Positions 33,693 to 44,994 of a DNA stretch of 64,000 nucleotides are shown here, one piece after another. This stretch comes from Marchantia polymorpha subsp. ruderalis (lineage: Eukaryota; Streptophyta; Marchantiopsida; Marchantiales; Marchantiaceae): contig AP031359.1 in the NCBI GenBank assembly GCA_037833965.1, positions 4,646,001 to 4,710,000 on the forward strand, written 5' to 3'. The position numbers were made by a program, and so were the translations under genes. The notes beneath the pieces are model-generated. The model made no database searches, was not told the origin of the DNA, and saw nothing but the letters and a program-made list of their open reading frames with translations. The number at the start of each line of letters is the position of its first letter. Position 1 is the first letter of the stretch.

Positions 33693-36600
33693 TCTTGGTT
33701 TAAAGTTTCAAAACATTATAATGTTTTTGATTTTTGTCTTCAAGATTAATGATTCATGCAAGAAGCTCACCTGTTTATCCATTTTAGACTTAAGTTTAAG
33801 GCTGTATGTAGAGGATTTTATGTTGAGGAGAGAAGACAAGGTGTATATCAAGAAATACGGATTGAAATTCAAACACATTGTAATATTCTAAAAGCTAGAA
33901 TATTTCAATGTGCCTTGTGGAAGAAAAAAACTTATGGAGTGATAATTGATGTTGTAGTTTGGAAGGTGAAAAAGCCCAATGTCATTGAGTCATTAACACT
34001 ATTTTTCCTTTTGAGTTCTAAAATATTGTTTGTGATAGACATAAATTATCATTATTTATAAAATTAACTTGAAAATTTTGTTGAGTGTTAATTATTTTCA
34101 AATCTCAAATTCTATGTTTTGAGCAATTTTATACAAAAATGAATGAGAAATTTATCAATATAGACGGCACAAAATAACATACTCAAATATTTATTGAAAA
34201 TAGATGGCTATCATGAAGTTTGAAAGAGTTGAATATGATATTGTCAAATAAAATGAATGTGCTGATTATATGCTTTGAGGTAAAGAAGTAAAAAACAAGC
34301 TGATAGGTATGAAACTAATCAAGATGTTCATGAATTAAGACTTTCATTTTTTATAACAAAAGCTGAAACTGTTTACATAAATAAGTTTTAATCTTTTTAT
34401 GTTAAGTTTTTTATTATTTGGTTTTCAAAGCAAATGAATAATTTTGTTTATTATACATTGTAGTTTGAAACTTTTGAGCAATAATATCTTTGCAAAATTT
34501 GTTAAAATGATTATATGCTTTCTTGAAGCTAATGAGCTTCATAACAAAAAATTTGCAACAAAGATTCAAGATCACATTGATGTTTTTGTAGATTTAGATC
34601 TTTTTATCAAAATAACACTATGGATCTTTAGAATAGAAGGGAGAGAAATAAATGAGGGAAAAAAGTTTATAATTTTTTTAGCTTGTTATTCTGGTATCAT
34701 CAATCATTGTCACATGTGTTGCTTTAATGTGCTAAATACACATGATGATGAAGTCTTATTCAATTGCTTCAACTCGTACAACACTTAATGTGATTTGAGG
34801 TTGATATTAGTCAAAGAATGAAAGAAATGGCAAGCATTTTGAATTTGAAAATAAATCTAAGTTTAGTGATAGATTTTAGGAGAAAAAAATAAGTATGTTG
34901 AAGCGATGCCAAAAATAACCAAGTTAAAAAAAATTAATGTAATTTTTTTAGCCAATGTGGCTTTAAAGTTTAATCTTGAGGAGTATGACTTGCTCAACAA
35001 TCAATTATAATACCAATTCTAGTATTTTATTTCCAACTCATTAAGGATTGTTAATGATATATAGAATGTGCTATAAATTGTAAAATGCAATTGATAATTG
35101 ATAATAAAACGTGAAATTCAGTGAAGCTTTCAAAATAACAACTTTCTATTGTACACGCTGAAAAATAATCCAACAAATGGAAAAAAAGAAGCTTCACAAC
35201 CAATATGCAATACTTTGACTGGTTAGTGCATTTTCTGCAATATCAAATCTCGTTATGGATAAGGTAAATAAAATTAAAACATTTTTATATAAATTTTTGA
35301 AGAAAAAAAAACGCATAAAACAACCAACTGGATAAAAAAAGCAGAAAAATTTAGCTTGTAGATTGATTAAATCATTATATGAATTAAAACAAGCTCCTAT
35401 GCAGTGAAATGTCATGGATTTGGTTCATAAAAAAAGCAAGGCATGGACAAAAGCGGACTTATCTCGCCGACACCTCTCATGGTGTGCTTTGCACCCTTTG
35501 AAAAATGAAAAACATATCTAGCTCTGATCAACGCCAAAGAGTGAGAGACGTTTGCTTTTGCTAATAAGCAATTGAATCATGAATCATTTATAAAACAGAT
35601 GGCGTTTAGAGATTAGGATTTGTACATATAATACCTATTTAATTCACAATGCGCTTTGCATCATAGACTTCCATCAAGTAAGAGGAGAGTGCAAGTCGGA
35701 AATCTAGGAGTGAGAAATAATATCACATTTGAAGAAATTGATTGTGATGTAAGACAAAACCCATCACAAGGTGCAAAAGAAACTGATGGATTTTGATTGC
35801 TTGATTTTATGGAGCAAAATATGAGCTTTTTATCAAATCTGGCAAGCTATTATCATTAGCCGAAATTATACTAGATCATGTAGGAATTTTCATTTAGGTT
35901 TGAGATGTTTTTGTGATGGCATCTATATTGAAGAAGAGTTTTGGCTATCACTCCTTTATGAGAAACAGAATAACCTAACTCTAACTAGCATTAAGGTACC
36001 TGAATTGAGTTCATACTTGATTTATAACTAACATTATGTAACTTACTTTCACTAAGACTAACCTTGGTAGTTTTTAATAAATTTTTTGGAAAATATTACC
36101 GGGCAAAATGTTATTTGACTCTCTAGATCTTTTATAAACGTCCTTGATCCTAAGTTTCAGATGATCATATGAACGGCATATAACTTGTAAACTGGTATCA
36201 TTTAGAGCATGAGTCTTTGTGGACTAAGCAAGTTTTGAGCTTAAAAATTAAGAAGTGCACATTTTGTGCAAGATTGAAGAAAATTCAATTTTTCATTGTG
36301 CATTGAGTTATTGTGGATTGATGATCATTGTTTCATTCACTAGCATATTTGAAGAAAAATATCATCTCATTTCACATCTAGATAGTTAAGAGACCTGCTA
36401 AATCACTTGCATATGTCATTCAATGTGTCATAACCATCTATTTTCAACTCCAATAATTCTTGAACCGTTTACACAAAGCAACTGATATCATAATCAATCT
36501 TGTTTAATTCAAAAAGATCTATCTAACTCTGGACTCAAATTTCTACTTATAATTCTGAATTTGCTCTTATATGAGACTAAGCTGGCCAACTCTACAACTA

Positions 36601-37286
36601 CATTACATCTTGTAAACCTCATCCTAATGCCTTGGAATAATCTACTTTTTTTTGTCCAACCAATCTATATATTTAGCAAGGTATTCTAAAATTTTTCTCA
36701 TGATGGCTTTTTGCTTTGTTATATAGATTAGTTTGACTTTTTTAGCTTTGTTAAATTTCTTTTGTATTTTATAAAAGACAAACATTCTAACTTAAGCTAG
36801 ATAATTATTTTACTTATTCAAATTACTTGATCTTAGAAACTCTATTCATTTACATGTACATATTAGTACATTTGCTACTGTGAAAAGTAAATTTCACATG
36901 TGACAGAAAATAAGAAGATTTTTGGCCAAAGAATTAAAAAGTTATTTTTTTTGTAATTAGTAGAATTGGAATACTAACGGTAGGTACAATTAATTTCTTA
37001 GACGGTCGATCTACCCCATAAGATAGAGCATCGGAAGAGTAACCTAGGAGAGGCGGCCAAACGACAAACTCACCGACGCAAGACGAGATTGATCAAGGAG
37101 TAGCAGCCAGCGTGCATCTAGTTTTGGGAAACCTAATCGATTTCAACAGCCGATGGATAATGCTTAGCATTATCCGTCGGCCCAAGTATGAAAAGTAGTC
37201 GTAATTTTGAGATGGGTTCTTTGTTGTCTTTATTAGTGTTTTGTCGTGCTTTTGCACTGCCACCTAGATGCATCATCATCAGCCGC
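33693..37286 (+). pseudogene. AT-rich, highly decayed copia remnant
   Basis: Only two spots are recognisable. At 34500-34620 a gag-like piece reads KIQDHIDVFVDLDL, resembling KVQNHIDAFNDLVLDL in the gag of the reverse-strand copia at 39500-42988. At 35340-35410 a reverse-transcriptase piece reads ACRLIKSLYELKQAPMQ, matching the copia block C-R-L-x-K-S-L-Y-G-L-K-Q-A. No LTR, primer site or catalytic YVDD box is seen. Everything else here is AT-rich without a feature I can support. Confidence 0.55.
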
Positions 37287-37438
37287 GTTATCTAGATGGA
37301 TATGGTCAAGATTTCAAAAATTTGAAGCTATAAATTACTCAAATCTACCGCTACATTATTGTTGAATTTATAACCGGGTGTAGTTGAGCCCCATCAATTT
37401 TTTCATCCGTTATCTAGATGGATATGGTCAAGATTTCA
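37287..37438. repeat. 30-bp direct repeats flanking an inverted LTR fragment
   Basis: An exact 30-bp sequence starting GTTATCTAGATGGATATGGT occurs at 37287-37316 and 37409-37438. Between them lies a reverse-oriented terminal fragment (37317-37396) of the LTR that starts at 37478. Confidence 0.9.
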
Positions 37439-37560
37439 GGATGCACTCAATAGATTTAATTTTCCGGATGAACAAATTGATGGGGCTCAACTACACCCGG
37501 TTATAAATTCAACAATAATATAGCGGTAGATTTGAGTAATTTTTTGCTTCAAATTTTTAG
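37317..37560. repeat. Fold-back inverted repeat, arms about 92 bp
   Basis: 37317-37408 is nearly the reverse complement of 37466-37560, with a spacer of about 57 bp. Both arms contain the LTR end GATGGGGCTCAACTACACCC. The transcript could form a long hairpin. Confidence 0.9.
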
Positions 37561-38177
37561 TGATCCAAAAATCCAAAATTCTAGGACCTAGTGGGCCCTT
37601 ACGCCGCAAGAATCCAGGTAAGAATTAGTACTTGAGTCGAAAGTTTTTCCAGGACCAAGACCTTGTTTTTGTGTTCCGTTATCTAATAAAATTCGGAATG
37701 TGTTTTTGACACTGTTTTGAGTATGAGTACGAGCGGTTGCAAGACACGTCCATTGTGATTTTGATTGAAAGTATAATCGTTGCCAGTAGAATTTTGAAAG
37801 TTTGCCGATTGAGTGAATCAAGAGAGCGCCCGGAGGATTATAAAGATGTCAAGCGTGGAGCGTTGCTGGTTTCTTATGTTTGGAAAGAGCCTGGAGGCGA
37901 AGGGACGTATTGCAGAGATGTGGCTGGTAATGCCTAGAGCACGGAAGGCTGTGTGGAACCAAAATCTTGAATAAGATCGGTGTCTCCGATACTTACAATT
38001 GGATCGGAATGTCATTGAAGTTTAGATAAGACATTCGAAAGGAAGAGAGTCTAAAGGAAAAGATAGCTTATTGTTTAATAAGGAAGAAATTATAGATCTT
38101 TGTGGAACAAACTTGGAGTGATGTACTCTAAAGGGTATTTAATGACCAAGTGAGTGTTTTATGGAGAAACACTAACA
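37478..38177 (+). repeat. LTR copy in forward orientation
   Basis: Starts TGATGGGGCTCAAC and ends ACACTAACA (TG...CA), about 700 bp, homologous to the reverse complement of 24849-25620. Sequence following it could be the leader of a retroelement whose interior is mostly missing. No primer site is recognised after it. Confidence 0.7.
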
Positions 38178-38294
38178 TCACACTGTACTACATGTGATTT
38201 TGCGCCGCTGCAGGAGATCTATATGTTCTCTTCTTGATTTGCGCAGAAAGCTATATGATTCCGGAAGGCACGGTTAAGATCGGAGCTCAATCAC

Positions 38295-38516
38295 ATGAAT
38301 CCGACTTCAAAGGTTTTGGACGGGTTAAGACGGTCTAGTAGAAAGAAGGAAGGAGAACAAGAAGACGGAGAGCGGCCTTTTGTGAAGACTAGGGTGAAAT
38401 TTACGGAGGAAAGAACAGAAGAAGCCGAAAGTCCTTATGGCGCAAGAACTTCAGTCGAAAGGCTCCCGTCGGAATTAGACTCTAGACGAGAAGCACTGAA
38501 AAATCTCATGGTTTGA
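38295..38516 (+). CDS. Small unknown open frame downstream of the LTR
   Basis: 74 codons starting MNPTSKVLDGLRRSSRKK, strongly charged, rich in E, R and K, no known motif. It lies 117 bp after the end of a forward LTR, where a gag start would be expected, so it could be a truncated gag leader. It is not recognised as any host gene and could be chance. Downstream to 39500 nothing coding is seen. Confidence 0.25.
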   Translation: MNPTSKVLDGLRRSSRKKEGEQEDGERPFVKTRVKFTEERTEEAESPYGARTSVERLPSELDSRREALKNLMV

Positions 38517-38519
38517 ATG

Positions 38520-39499
38520 TTTTCACGCCTCAAGTATACCTCTCAGTAAAGTACGCACCCGCTTATGTACACATCTCGGATAACTATGAATTTTTTCCCG
38601 AAAAGACACGGATCAAGTTTAGGGTTTATAACACGAACCCTAAATATCAGTGAGCACAATTAGATTCAATACTATTAAGGAGTGTTCAAGAGAACTTATT
38701 CGTGAATATGCTTCCATTACAAAAAAATTTTACAATTTAAAGTAAAAAGGTTTTGTGTTAGTACTAGCCTTGATACAAAAGCCCATGTCCAAGGAAGGTT
38801 GACCGCACGGATTAGAAGCTTGGCATTAAGAAATGTCGTAACTCATACAAGCGCGGATCACTCCAAACACACAATTATAGTTTGCGGCTTTCCAGTTGAA
38901 CCTTTACTTTGTGTCTATATAAATCTTTGACCACAAATAATTTCCGTAGCTAATTTCACATTCTTTATGAAATTTAAGGGTGTATTTGCAACTATTATTA
39001 TTTTACACAATCTCGTAATATTTAGTTCAACATGTCATGAATTGTAGGCAATAATAGAATATTTAAATCCCTTCCGGAACTTATTTTCTCTGCTCCCCTG
39101 CTATGTACTTGGAGGTGGAGTAGTCTCTTGATGCAAAGAGTAAATCATTAGACTCTAGTAATATATTTGCTTCACGGACTTTGGTGTAAGAGAATAAACT
39201 TTAAAGGTTGAGCTCTTTCAACGATAGGAAAAATACAAAGTCTGTAGAAGCAAAACCTGTTGGAAGGCCCATTCTTAGACGTGCAAGTTGAAACTAGACC
39301 CGCATTCTCCCACATCCGACTTCAAATTTCAAAATTACAGCCCAGACCTTGCCATGTAAGTAACCATTTGTTAAGTACGCACCTCTTGATTAAGTAAGCA
39401 AAATCTTCGTGGGATAAATTTGTCTACTTGACCGGAAGACTACATCAAAATTTTAGGAAAAATGGTAGGAAAGACACGGACGAATGGTTGAGCAAATTC
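38520..39499. other. Stretch without recognised feature
   Basis: No gene or clear repeat. Sequence close to 39500 probably belongs to the truncated end of the reverse-strand copia. Confidence 0.4.
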
Positions 39500-39539
39500 A
39501 ATGCCAAGTAGGGTTGGAGGCACAGCCTCTACATTTCTT

Positions 39540-40660
39540 GGAAGTAGGATCCAACTTGGTCCTATGCTCCTTAGGTATAAGAGAGTAAGCCGTGTAACCA
39601 AATATCTTTAATCGACTGTAATGAGCAACCCGCTTGTGCCTCAATTCAAACGGAGTTGAAAAATCAATTTCACTTTAAGGAGAAAGATTTACCAAGTAAA
39701 ATGCGCTATTCGCAGCTTCAGCCCAAATTTTACATGGTAAACACGATTGGCTCATCATACTTCGCACCTTTTCCAACACTGTTTGATTGAGCCGCTCACA
39801 AACAGCATTCTGTAGCGGAGTATAAACCGTGGTGAGATGGCGAGTAATCCCCTCTGCTTTGCAGTACTCTCCAAATTCCTTGGAGATATACTCCCCGCCA
39901 TTGTTTGAATGCAAATATCTCACCCGCACATTCAAGGCTTTCACCTTGTGCACCATCTGAGTCTCAACTTGGGCTCTCTAACTTTTGAAAGTTGCAAAGA
40001 CTTCAGACTTTTCCTTGAGAAAATAAACCCAAACAAATCTTGAATAATTATCAATGAAAACTACATAGTACCACTTGCCAGATAGTGAGACTACTAGAGA
40101 GGGACTCTACACGTCACTATGTACATATTCAAGAATCACCTTGGAGCTGTGAATTCTAACACCAAAAGGCTTTCTATGGTGCTTATCCATAACACAATGC
40201 TCACAAAAATCTAAATCACTCTTACCCAAATCTTATCACATATCCTTTTTGTGAAGCAAAGTCAAATACTTGTCACTCATATGACCCATCGTAGAATGCC
40301 AAATCTGAGCCATCTCAGGTTGAAATCTAGTGACATTGACTTCTCTGCACATAGTATTACCCTCTAACACATATAGATTCATATGCTTGTTCCCTTTCAA
40401 GACAGCTTTATCTCTAGCTTTGACTTGAAGTACACCATCAGCTACCGACCACCAATGACCGTTAGTGTCCAATACACCAAGAGAAATCAAGTTCTTTTTC
40501 ATCTAAGGAATATATCTCACATTCGTCAATGTGCGAACTACTCCATCAAACATCCTAATCCTCACAGATCCAATACCGACGACTTGACAGGGGTGATCAT
40601 TCTCCATCAAGACTATACCGTTCAATGCAAGGTAAGAACTAAAGTACTCTCTATTGTGAC
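39540..40660 (-). pseudogene. pol: copia protease-integrase region with altered integrase site
   Basis: Protease: WILDSACSYHLCHN near 40690-40650. GAG-pre-integrase: IWHSTMGHMSDKYLTLLHKKDM (40310-40236) and CEHCVMDKHHRKPFGV. Integrase: YVHSDV followed by a stop where W is usual, [21 protein letters not shown], then VRYLHSNNGGEY (near 39900) where copia elements have S-D-N-G-G-E-Y. The second catalytic aspartate therefore reads N. The catalytic E is kept in NAVCERLNQT. The region ends near NSAFYLVNLSP (39675) and a frame-broken tail. Stops, a lost catalytic residue and 3' truncation make it inactive. Confidence 0.85.
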
Positions 40661-41582
40661 ATAAATGGTATGAACAAGCACTATCAAGAATCCATTCATC
40701 ATCTCTTCTTTCAGATAATGTGTAGAGAGCATACTTCTGGCATCATAAAGCATAATCATCATTAAGCACATCATACTCAAGGTCAGCACTTGCAACATTT
40801 GCATTTATAGAGGATGAATCACTTGCCTTTCCACGACAATCCTTCTTCATGTGGCCAGCCTTGCCACACTTCCAACATAGCAAGATCTTCTTGTCTTGAG
40901 ACTTCCCTCGAGACTTCGATCTGAAATTTTGCTTGTCTCCACCCGTCGTCCGCTTCTGTGACCTACCTCGGTTCACATTGAGTCCCACTCCGGACGATGT
41001 AGAGTATTTTGACTACTGCATCATCTTTTGTTGAAACTCATATGTCTTCAACGCACTCACCACCTCATTGTAGGTGATGATCCTTCTATCTTGAGATAGA
41101 TTCTTGTATGAAGGAGGTAGTGAACTCAAGAGGTGAAGAGCCTTCCTCTCGTCACTTAACTCCTCATCAAGGTTTTGTAAATCCAACACAAGATCATTGA
41201 AAGCATCAATGTGATTTTGTACCTTGGTATTACCATCCTTCATCTTGAAACTCATCAACTTCAAAGATGTGTTGAGTTGATTGGACAACTCCTTTTGATG
41301 GTACTTCCGTTGGAGAGCCTCGAACAACGACAAACAATCCCCATACTCTTAAAGCTGCCGTATCACATGGAGTTGTAGATAGAGCATGACTGTATTCACC
41401 GCCATCTCTTGCATGTTGTTCGAGTCTTCTCCAGACATATCTTCCGGCTTCGTCTTCAAAAGCTTACTAGAACCGATAGCTTTCAACATGCCCTTCACTT
41501 GTCGTTCTCACAACAAGTAGTCCGTACGTCCATCATACTTGGCAATATCAAACTTGGTGCCACCGACCTTCATTGTCTCCAT
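40661..41582 (-). pseudogene. gag: copia gag with intact zinc knuckle
   Basis: Start at 41582, METMKVGGTKFDIAKYDGRT, then DYLLWERQVKGMLKAIG, the UBN2/copia gag signature. A TAA near 41349 and a TAG at 41010 interrupt the frame. The middle segment (41333-41013) reads KVQNHIDAFNDLVLDLQNLD and LLSSLPPSYKNL. The nucleocapsid (40988-40743) has a correct CCHC box, CWKCGKAGHMKKDC, in a basic context. Capsid and nucleic-acid binding roles are those known for the family. Only two stops across about 280 codons suggest moderate age. Confidence 0.88.
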
Positions 41583-42976
41583 GATGCCTCGCCTGGCCTC
41601 TTGGCCTTCCTTTGGTGCTATTTCAATGTCAATATGGTTCTCCGAACTCTCTTCCCCTTGGTATATACGAGTAAATGTGGAAAATTATCCTCAAGAATGA
41701 ACTCCAGGAGAAAATTCAGGACCACTTGAACATAGCTCACAAGGTAACCTTTTTGAAACTTTAAACAATTTTCAAAACCGACCTCCGAGTGAAATCTTAT
41801 TTACCGTCAAAGTTGGGGGAGGTCAAAATTGCCAAAAAATACTTTTCTCCCCCGTTTTGACCTACCGGGAGAAATTTGAAAGTGGAAATAATTTGCTTCA
41901 AGGACCTTTGGAGATGGCTGGAACGTATGCGTAGTGTACTTTGTCACGAATGCACATTAAATATTTTGGCCAGAAACTGGCACAGTTTGCGCCTCCGAAT
42001 CCACCGTCAATGGCCAGAATATGACATTATGTTTTTGGAATCAATTTTGAAAGATTCCGTGACATGGGGCGTAAGGCCCTGTCGCATGGGGTGATAGACT
42101 CTGTCAAAGGGCCTCGACATGGCCAGTGTCAAAATTTGGGTATGATCTCTTGTAATTTTTGGGAAAAACTTAAAAGGGAAAGTGAAAACGAAGTGGAAGG
42201 GGGGAGGGAGAGGAATCGACTTTTCTCCAAAGAAAAGTTAAGTGTTTTAACTTTAAGTTTACACTTTAACTAAATCTTTAAAACCGCGTTTTCAACCACA
42301 AAGACGGAATTTGAACTTCGAGAATGTTTTCAAATTTGCTCTTCCGTCACTACGACAGGCCTGTCAGGGATTTCAGGCCCGTCTGAAAAGTACCTTAACT
42401 CGCATCTCGCTCCCCCGTTCGCCGTAGACCGCAATTTCGGTTGCAAATCGACCGCGCCGGCTCAATGTCTTCATTGCTCTACTTTTTGACCCGCTTTTTC
42501 TCACCAACCAAACGCCACAATGAAAAATGAGTTTGAGGCCGGCCCTAAATGTCCATAGCCGGCGGAAACTCTAGAAGTTGTTTGGTTCGTAACTGTCCGC
42601 AAGTCGAAACTCGACTAATCTTGCGCCAATGCGACCGGCTTGCCCCAATCTACGTTTTTCACACAATCTTGCATGTCCACACGCACCGTGACTACTCCAA
42701 AATCAAGAAATAATTTTTTCAAATTTCACAGAAAAACCGTAGGTAAAAACTCAAAACCTTCGACCAGAAAACCGTCAAAAAAACCCTAATATGATTACTC
42801 CGCGATCCGAACTCCGATTGATCTTGTTCAAGTACCGTTAGAACGTCCTCAAATTTATCTCTCCGATTATCCAAGATTTTCCCACATCCACGCGACGAAA
42901 CTTCGAGAAAATCTCAAATTGTCAACTAACGTGAGTGCTCGCACGAGCACTCACAAACCCGTCACCTCCCAAGTGG
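41583..42976 (-). other. Leader region of the reverse-strand copia
   Basis: Between primer site and gag start. It is about 1.4 kb, long for a copia leader, and holds no recognised gene. Forward frames here (41409-41729, 42064-42273) are antisense shadows. Confidence 0.55.
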
Positions 42977-42988
42977 GCTCTGATACCA
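42977..42988 (-). promoter_or_regulatory. Primer-binding site (initiator Met tRNA type)
   Basis: Reverse complement reads TGGTATCAGAGC exactly, two bases inside the LTR end. This is the classical primer site of plant copia elements, complementary to the 3' end of initiator methionine tRNA. Confidence 0.9.
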
Positions 42989-42990
42989 TT

Positions 42991-43336
42991 TGTTTGACAT
43001 AGACGGCATACACAGTGAGACATACACGCACGAGAGAAGTCGACACCAAGAGAGAGCGTGGTTCACCTACACTGAGGCTACGTCCACGGGAACAATGAGA
43101 ACTTTACTAAGACTCTAAGCCATAGCCGTACCGAGTCTCCGCTCTCCAAGCTCTCACGTTCTCACCAAATCACTCCTACACAACAAGTGTTCTATTTTTT
43201 AGTTAGTGAGCCCACACAGGCTCACCTATATAGCAAGCAATCCTAACCTAAGCTAGTTCCTAACTAAGGTTAAGCTAACTAGAGTCAGCCAAGACCTAAG
43301 AGTTATCCTAGCTGTACGGACAAAAGGTGAGAAACA
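42991..43336 (-). repeat. 5' LTR of the reverse-strand copia
   Basis: On the forward strand it begins TGTTTGACATAGACGG next to the primer site. The outer end is uncertain; CA at 43322 or 43336 are candidates. Its text GTGGTTCACCTACACTGAGG followed by CTACGTCC resembles LTR remnants at 21480-22000. No second copy of this LTR is present in the window. Confidence 0.65.
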
Positions 43337-43380
43337 TGATCCATAAACTCAGCTCCAAAATTGCCACCAGTATTCAAGTA

Positions 43381-44086
43381 CAGAGTTAAATCTCCCAATA
43401 GTTTCACCTCTTATGAGTGACATACTCTCATTACTGACGTAAAATCCCAAAACCATTAGTTTGTAACTTATAAATCTGCTCAATAAGAACGGTACATCAC
43501 TATTCCCAATAGAGACATGATATTATACAATAGTGACAATTTTAAATGTAATTTCAGAGTAAAAATTCCTATCATTATCACAATACATAGTTATGAGTCT
43601 AAAAATATGTGTCATTTGTACATTTAATGGTATATCTCAACAATTCACACTTTCTGGATTTAAGTAAGGATTTAGGGTTTAACCCTAAACCCATAATTTG
43701 CTACATATATTATCATTAATTGTTTCACTTAGATTTATGTGTATTAATCTAAATCAAAATGTAATTTTAATGTCCATGATAACAATACAGATGTGCAAAT
43801 GAAGGTTGTTTTGAAACCAAACAACACATTTATAGAAAATCTTAGGATTGATGCAATGCACAATAATAAATCTATGAATTTTTTTTAATGTTATTGACAC
43901 CTCCAGACAGTGACATCTAACCCCAACACCAATGTATGTTACTCTTAGGAGGTTATATTAAAATTATGCACCTTCCAATAATGAGATCCAATTTTCACAC
44001 CAATGTATGATACTATTAGCAGTTTATACCCACTTTACTCGCAATAGTGACGTAAAACCTAAGTACTATTGGGAGCTTTAACTCTG
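43381..44086. mobile_element. 706-bp MITE with 22-bp inverted ends and TA target duplication
   Basis: The terminal 22 bases at each end are inverted repeats with one mismatch, starting CAGAGTTAAA and containing CTCCCAATAGT. Both sides are flanked by TA (43379-43380, 44087-44088), the target of Tc1/mariner transposases. The interior is AT-rich with no open frame and carries a repeated CACCAATGTATG motif (about 43929 and 44001). A non-autonomous element. Confidence 0.8.
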
Positions 44087-44600
44087 TAGAGTGGTATGTA
44101 GCGGGCCTATCAAACCGGATGGGCTTTCAAGTCCGGCAAACCCGATCTCAGACGCTACAAGAGGCCATGAAGGCCGCGCAAAATTTTGAAAATTCAAAAT
44201 AGTCCCTCCGGCAGTCTTGAAGACAGGCGAAGGAGGAGAGTTACAAGGCTGCAGGCTAGAATAACCCCGACCGTATGACTGTGAGCCGACGGCATACGGT
44301 GACCGTCCTGACGGTATCTGTTGCATCACCGTTGCCTCAAGGAATCACCCGTAGGGCGAGCGACCTCTTGAATTCAAATCCGACCCGATTTGTTACACGT
44401 GTTGAAGATGGAAAACGACCCGAGCCCGACACAGGTTAATGCAAGAAAAGCCGATGAAAAGCCATGCGGGCCCGGGTTACGGCCTTGCTCTCGAATCGAT
44501 CCGAAGTAACTGTGGTCGCGGAGTAACAATGGTCGCCGTGCGCTTGGTGCCCGGGCTTCCGATCCCTATCCTGCAGCTGAGCTTCCAACGGTGAAACCCA

Positions 44601-44994
44601 CGAAATCTAACGGATCGAGAGAAGTTGATCGAAATGATCGACCCAGTGCTTCAAGGCCAATTTGCCGTCAAGGAACTCATCTAGGTTAGCTGCCGCCCAT
44701 ATCCTGACTTCATATGGTGAAGCTTGCTTACTGATGTGCTCGAGCGATTCTGAACGATGTGGTTTCGGGGTTTGGTTGGTTGTGTGATGATAGGTGGCAG
44801 CAATTGCAGCCATGTGCGTGCAGCCCGAAGCGGATTACCGACCTCTGGTGACGGATGTGTTCCAAACGTTGGTTCCACTAGTGAAGCAACGAGCGACTTC
44901 TAAAGTCGTCTGCACACACAATTTCCATCATCAAATCGTCACTCTGAAATCCTTCTCGATCGACAGTGGACGCAGCGGACACGGCCACAGCTAA
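44601..44994 (+). pseudogene. Receptor-like protein kinase C-terminal fragment with intron
   Basis: Exon 44601-44684 reads LTDREKLIEMIDPVLQGQFA then VKELI. A 109-bp GT-AG intron follows (44685-44793), then exon 44794-44994 reading [19 protein letters not shown] then [11 protein letters not shown]. This is kinase subdomains X-XI of plant receptor-like/cytoplasmic kinases; the RPL arginine is the conserved subdomain XI residue. The codon before the intron is TAG where CAG (Q) is expected, so the fragment is interrupted. No upstream kinase subdomains are visible, so it is partial. Either a decayed host gene end or a piece carried by a transposon. Confidence 0.75.

Larger units (their letters stand above)
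39500..43336 (-). mobile_element. Reverse-strand Ty1/copia element, 3' truncated after integrase
   Basis: Reads from a 5' LTR (43336-42991) through a primer site, gag, protease and integrase, then stops being recognisable near 39500. Reverse transcriptase, RNase H, polypurine tract and 3' LTR are absent. The primer site type (TGGTATCAGAGC) and sequence differ from the copia at 13917, so it is a separate lineage. Confidence 0.85.

Noticed and set aside
41409..42273. Forward open frames
   Set aside because: They are antisense to copia gag and its leader and have no motifs.
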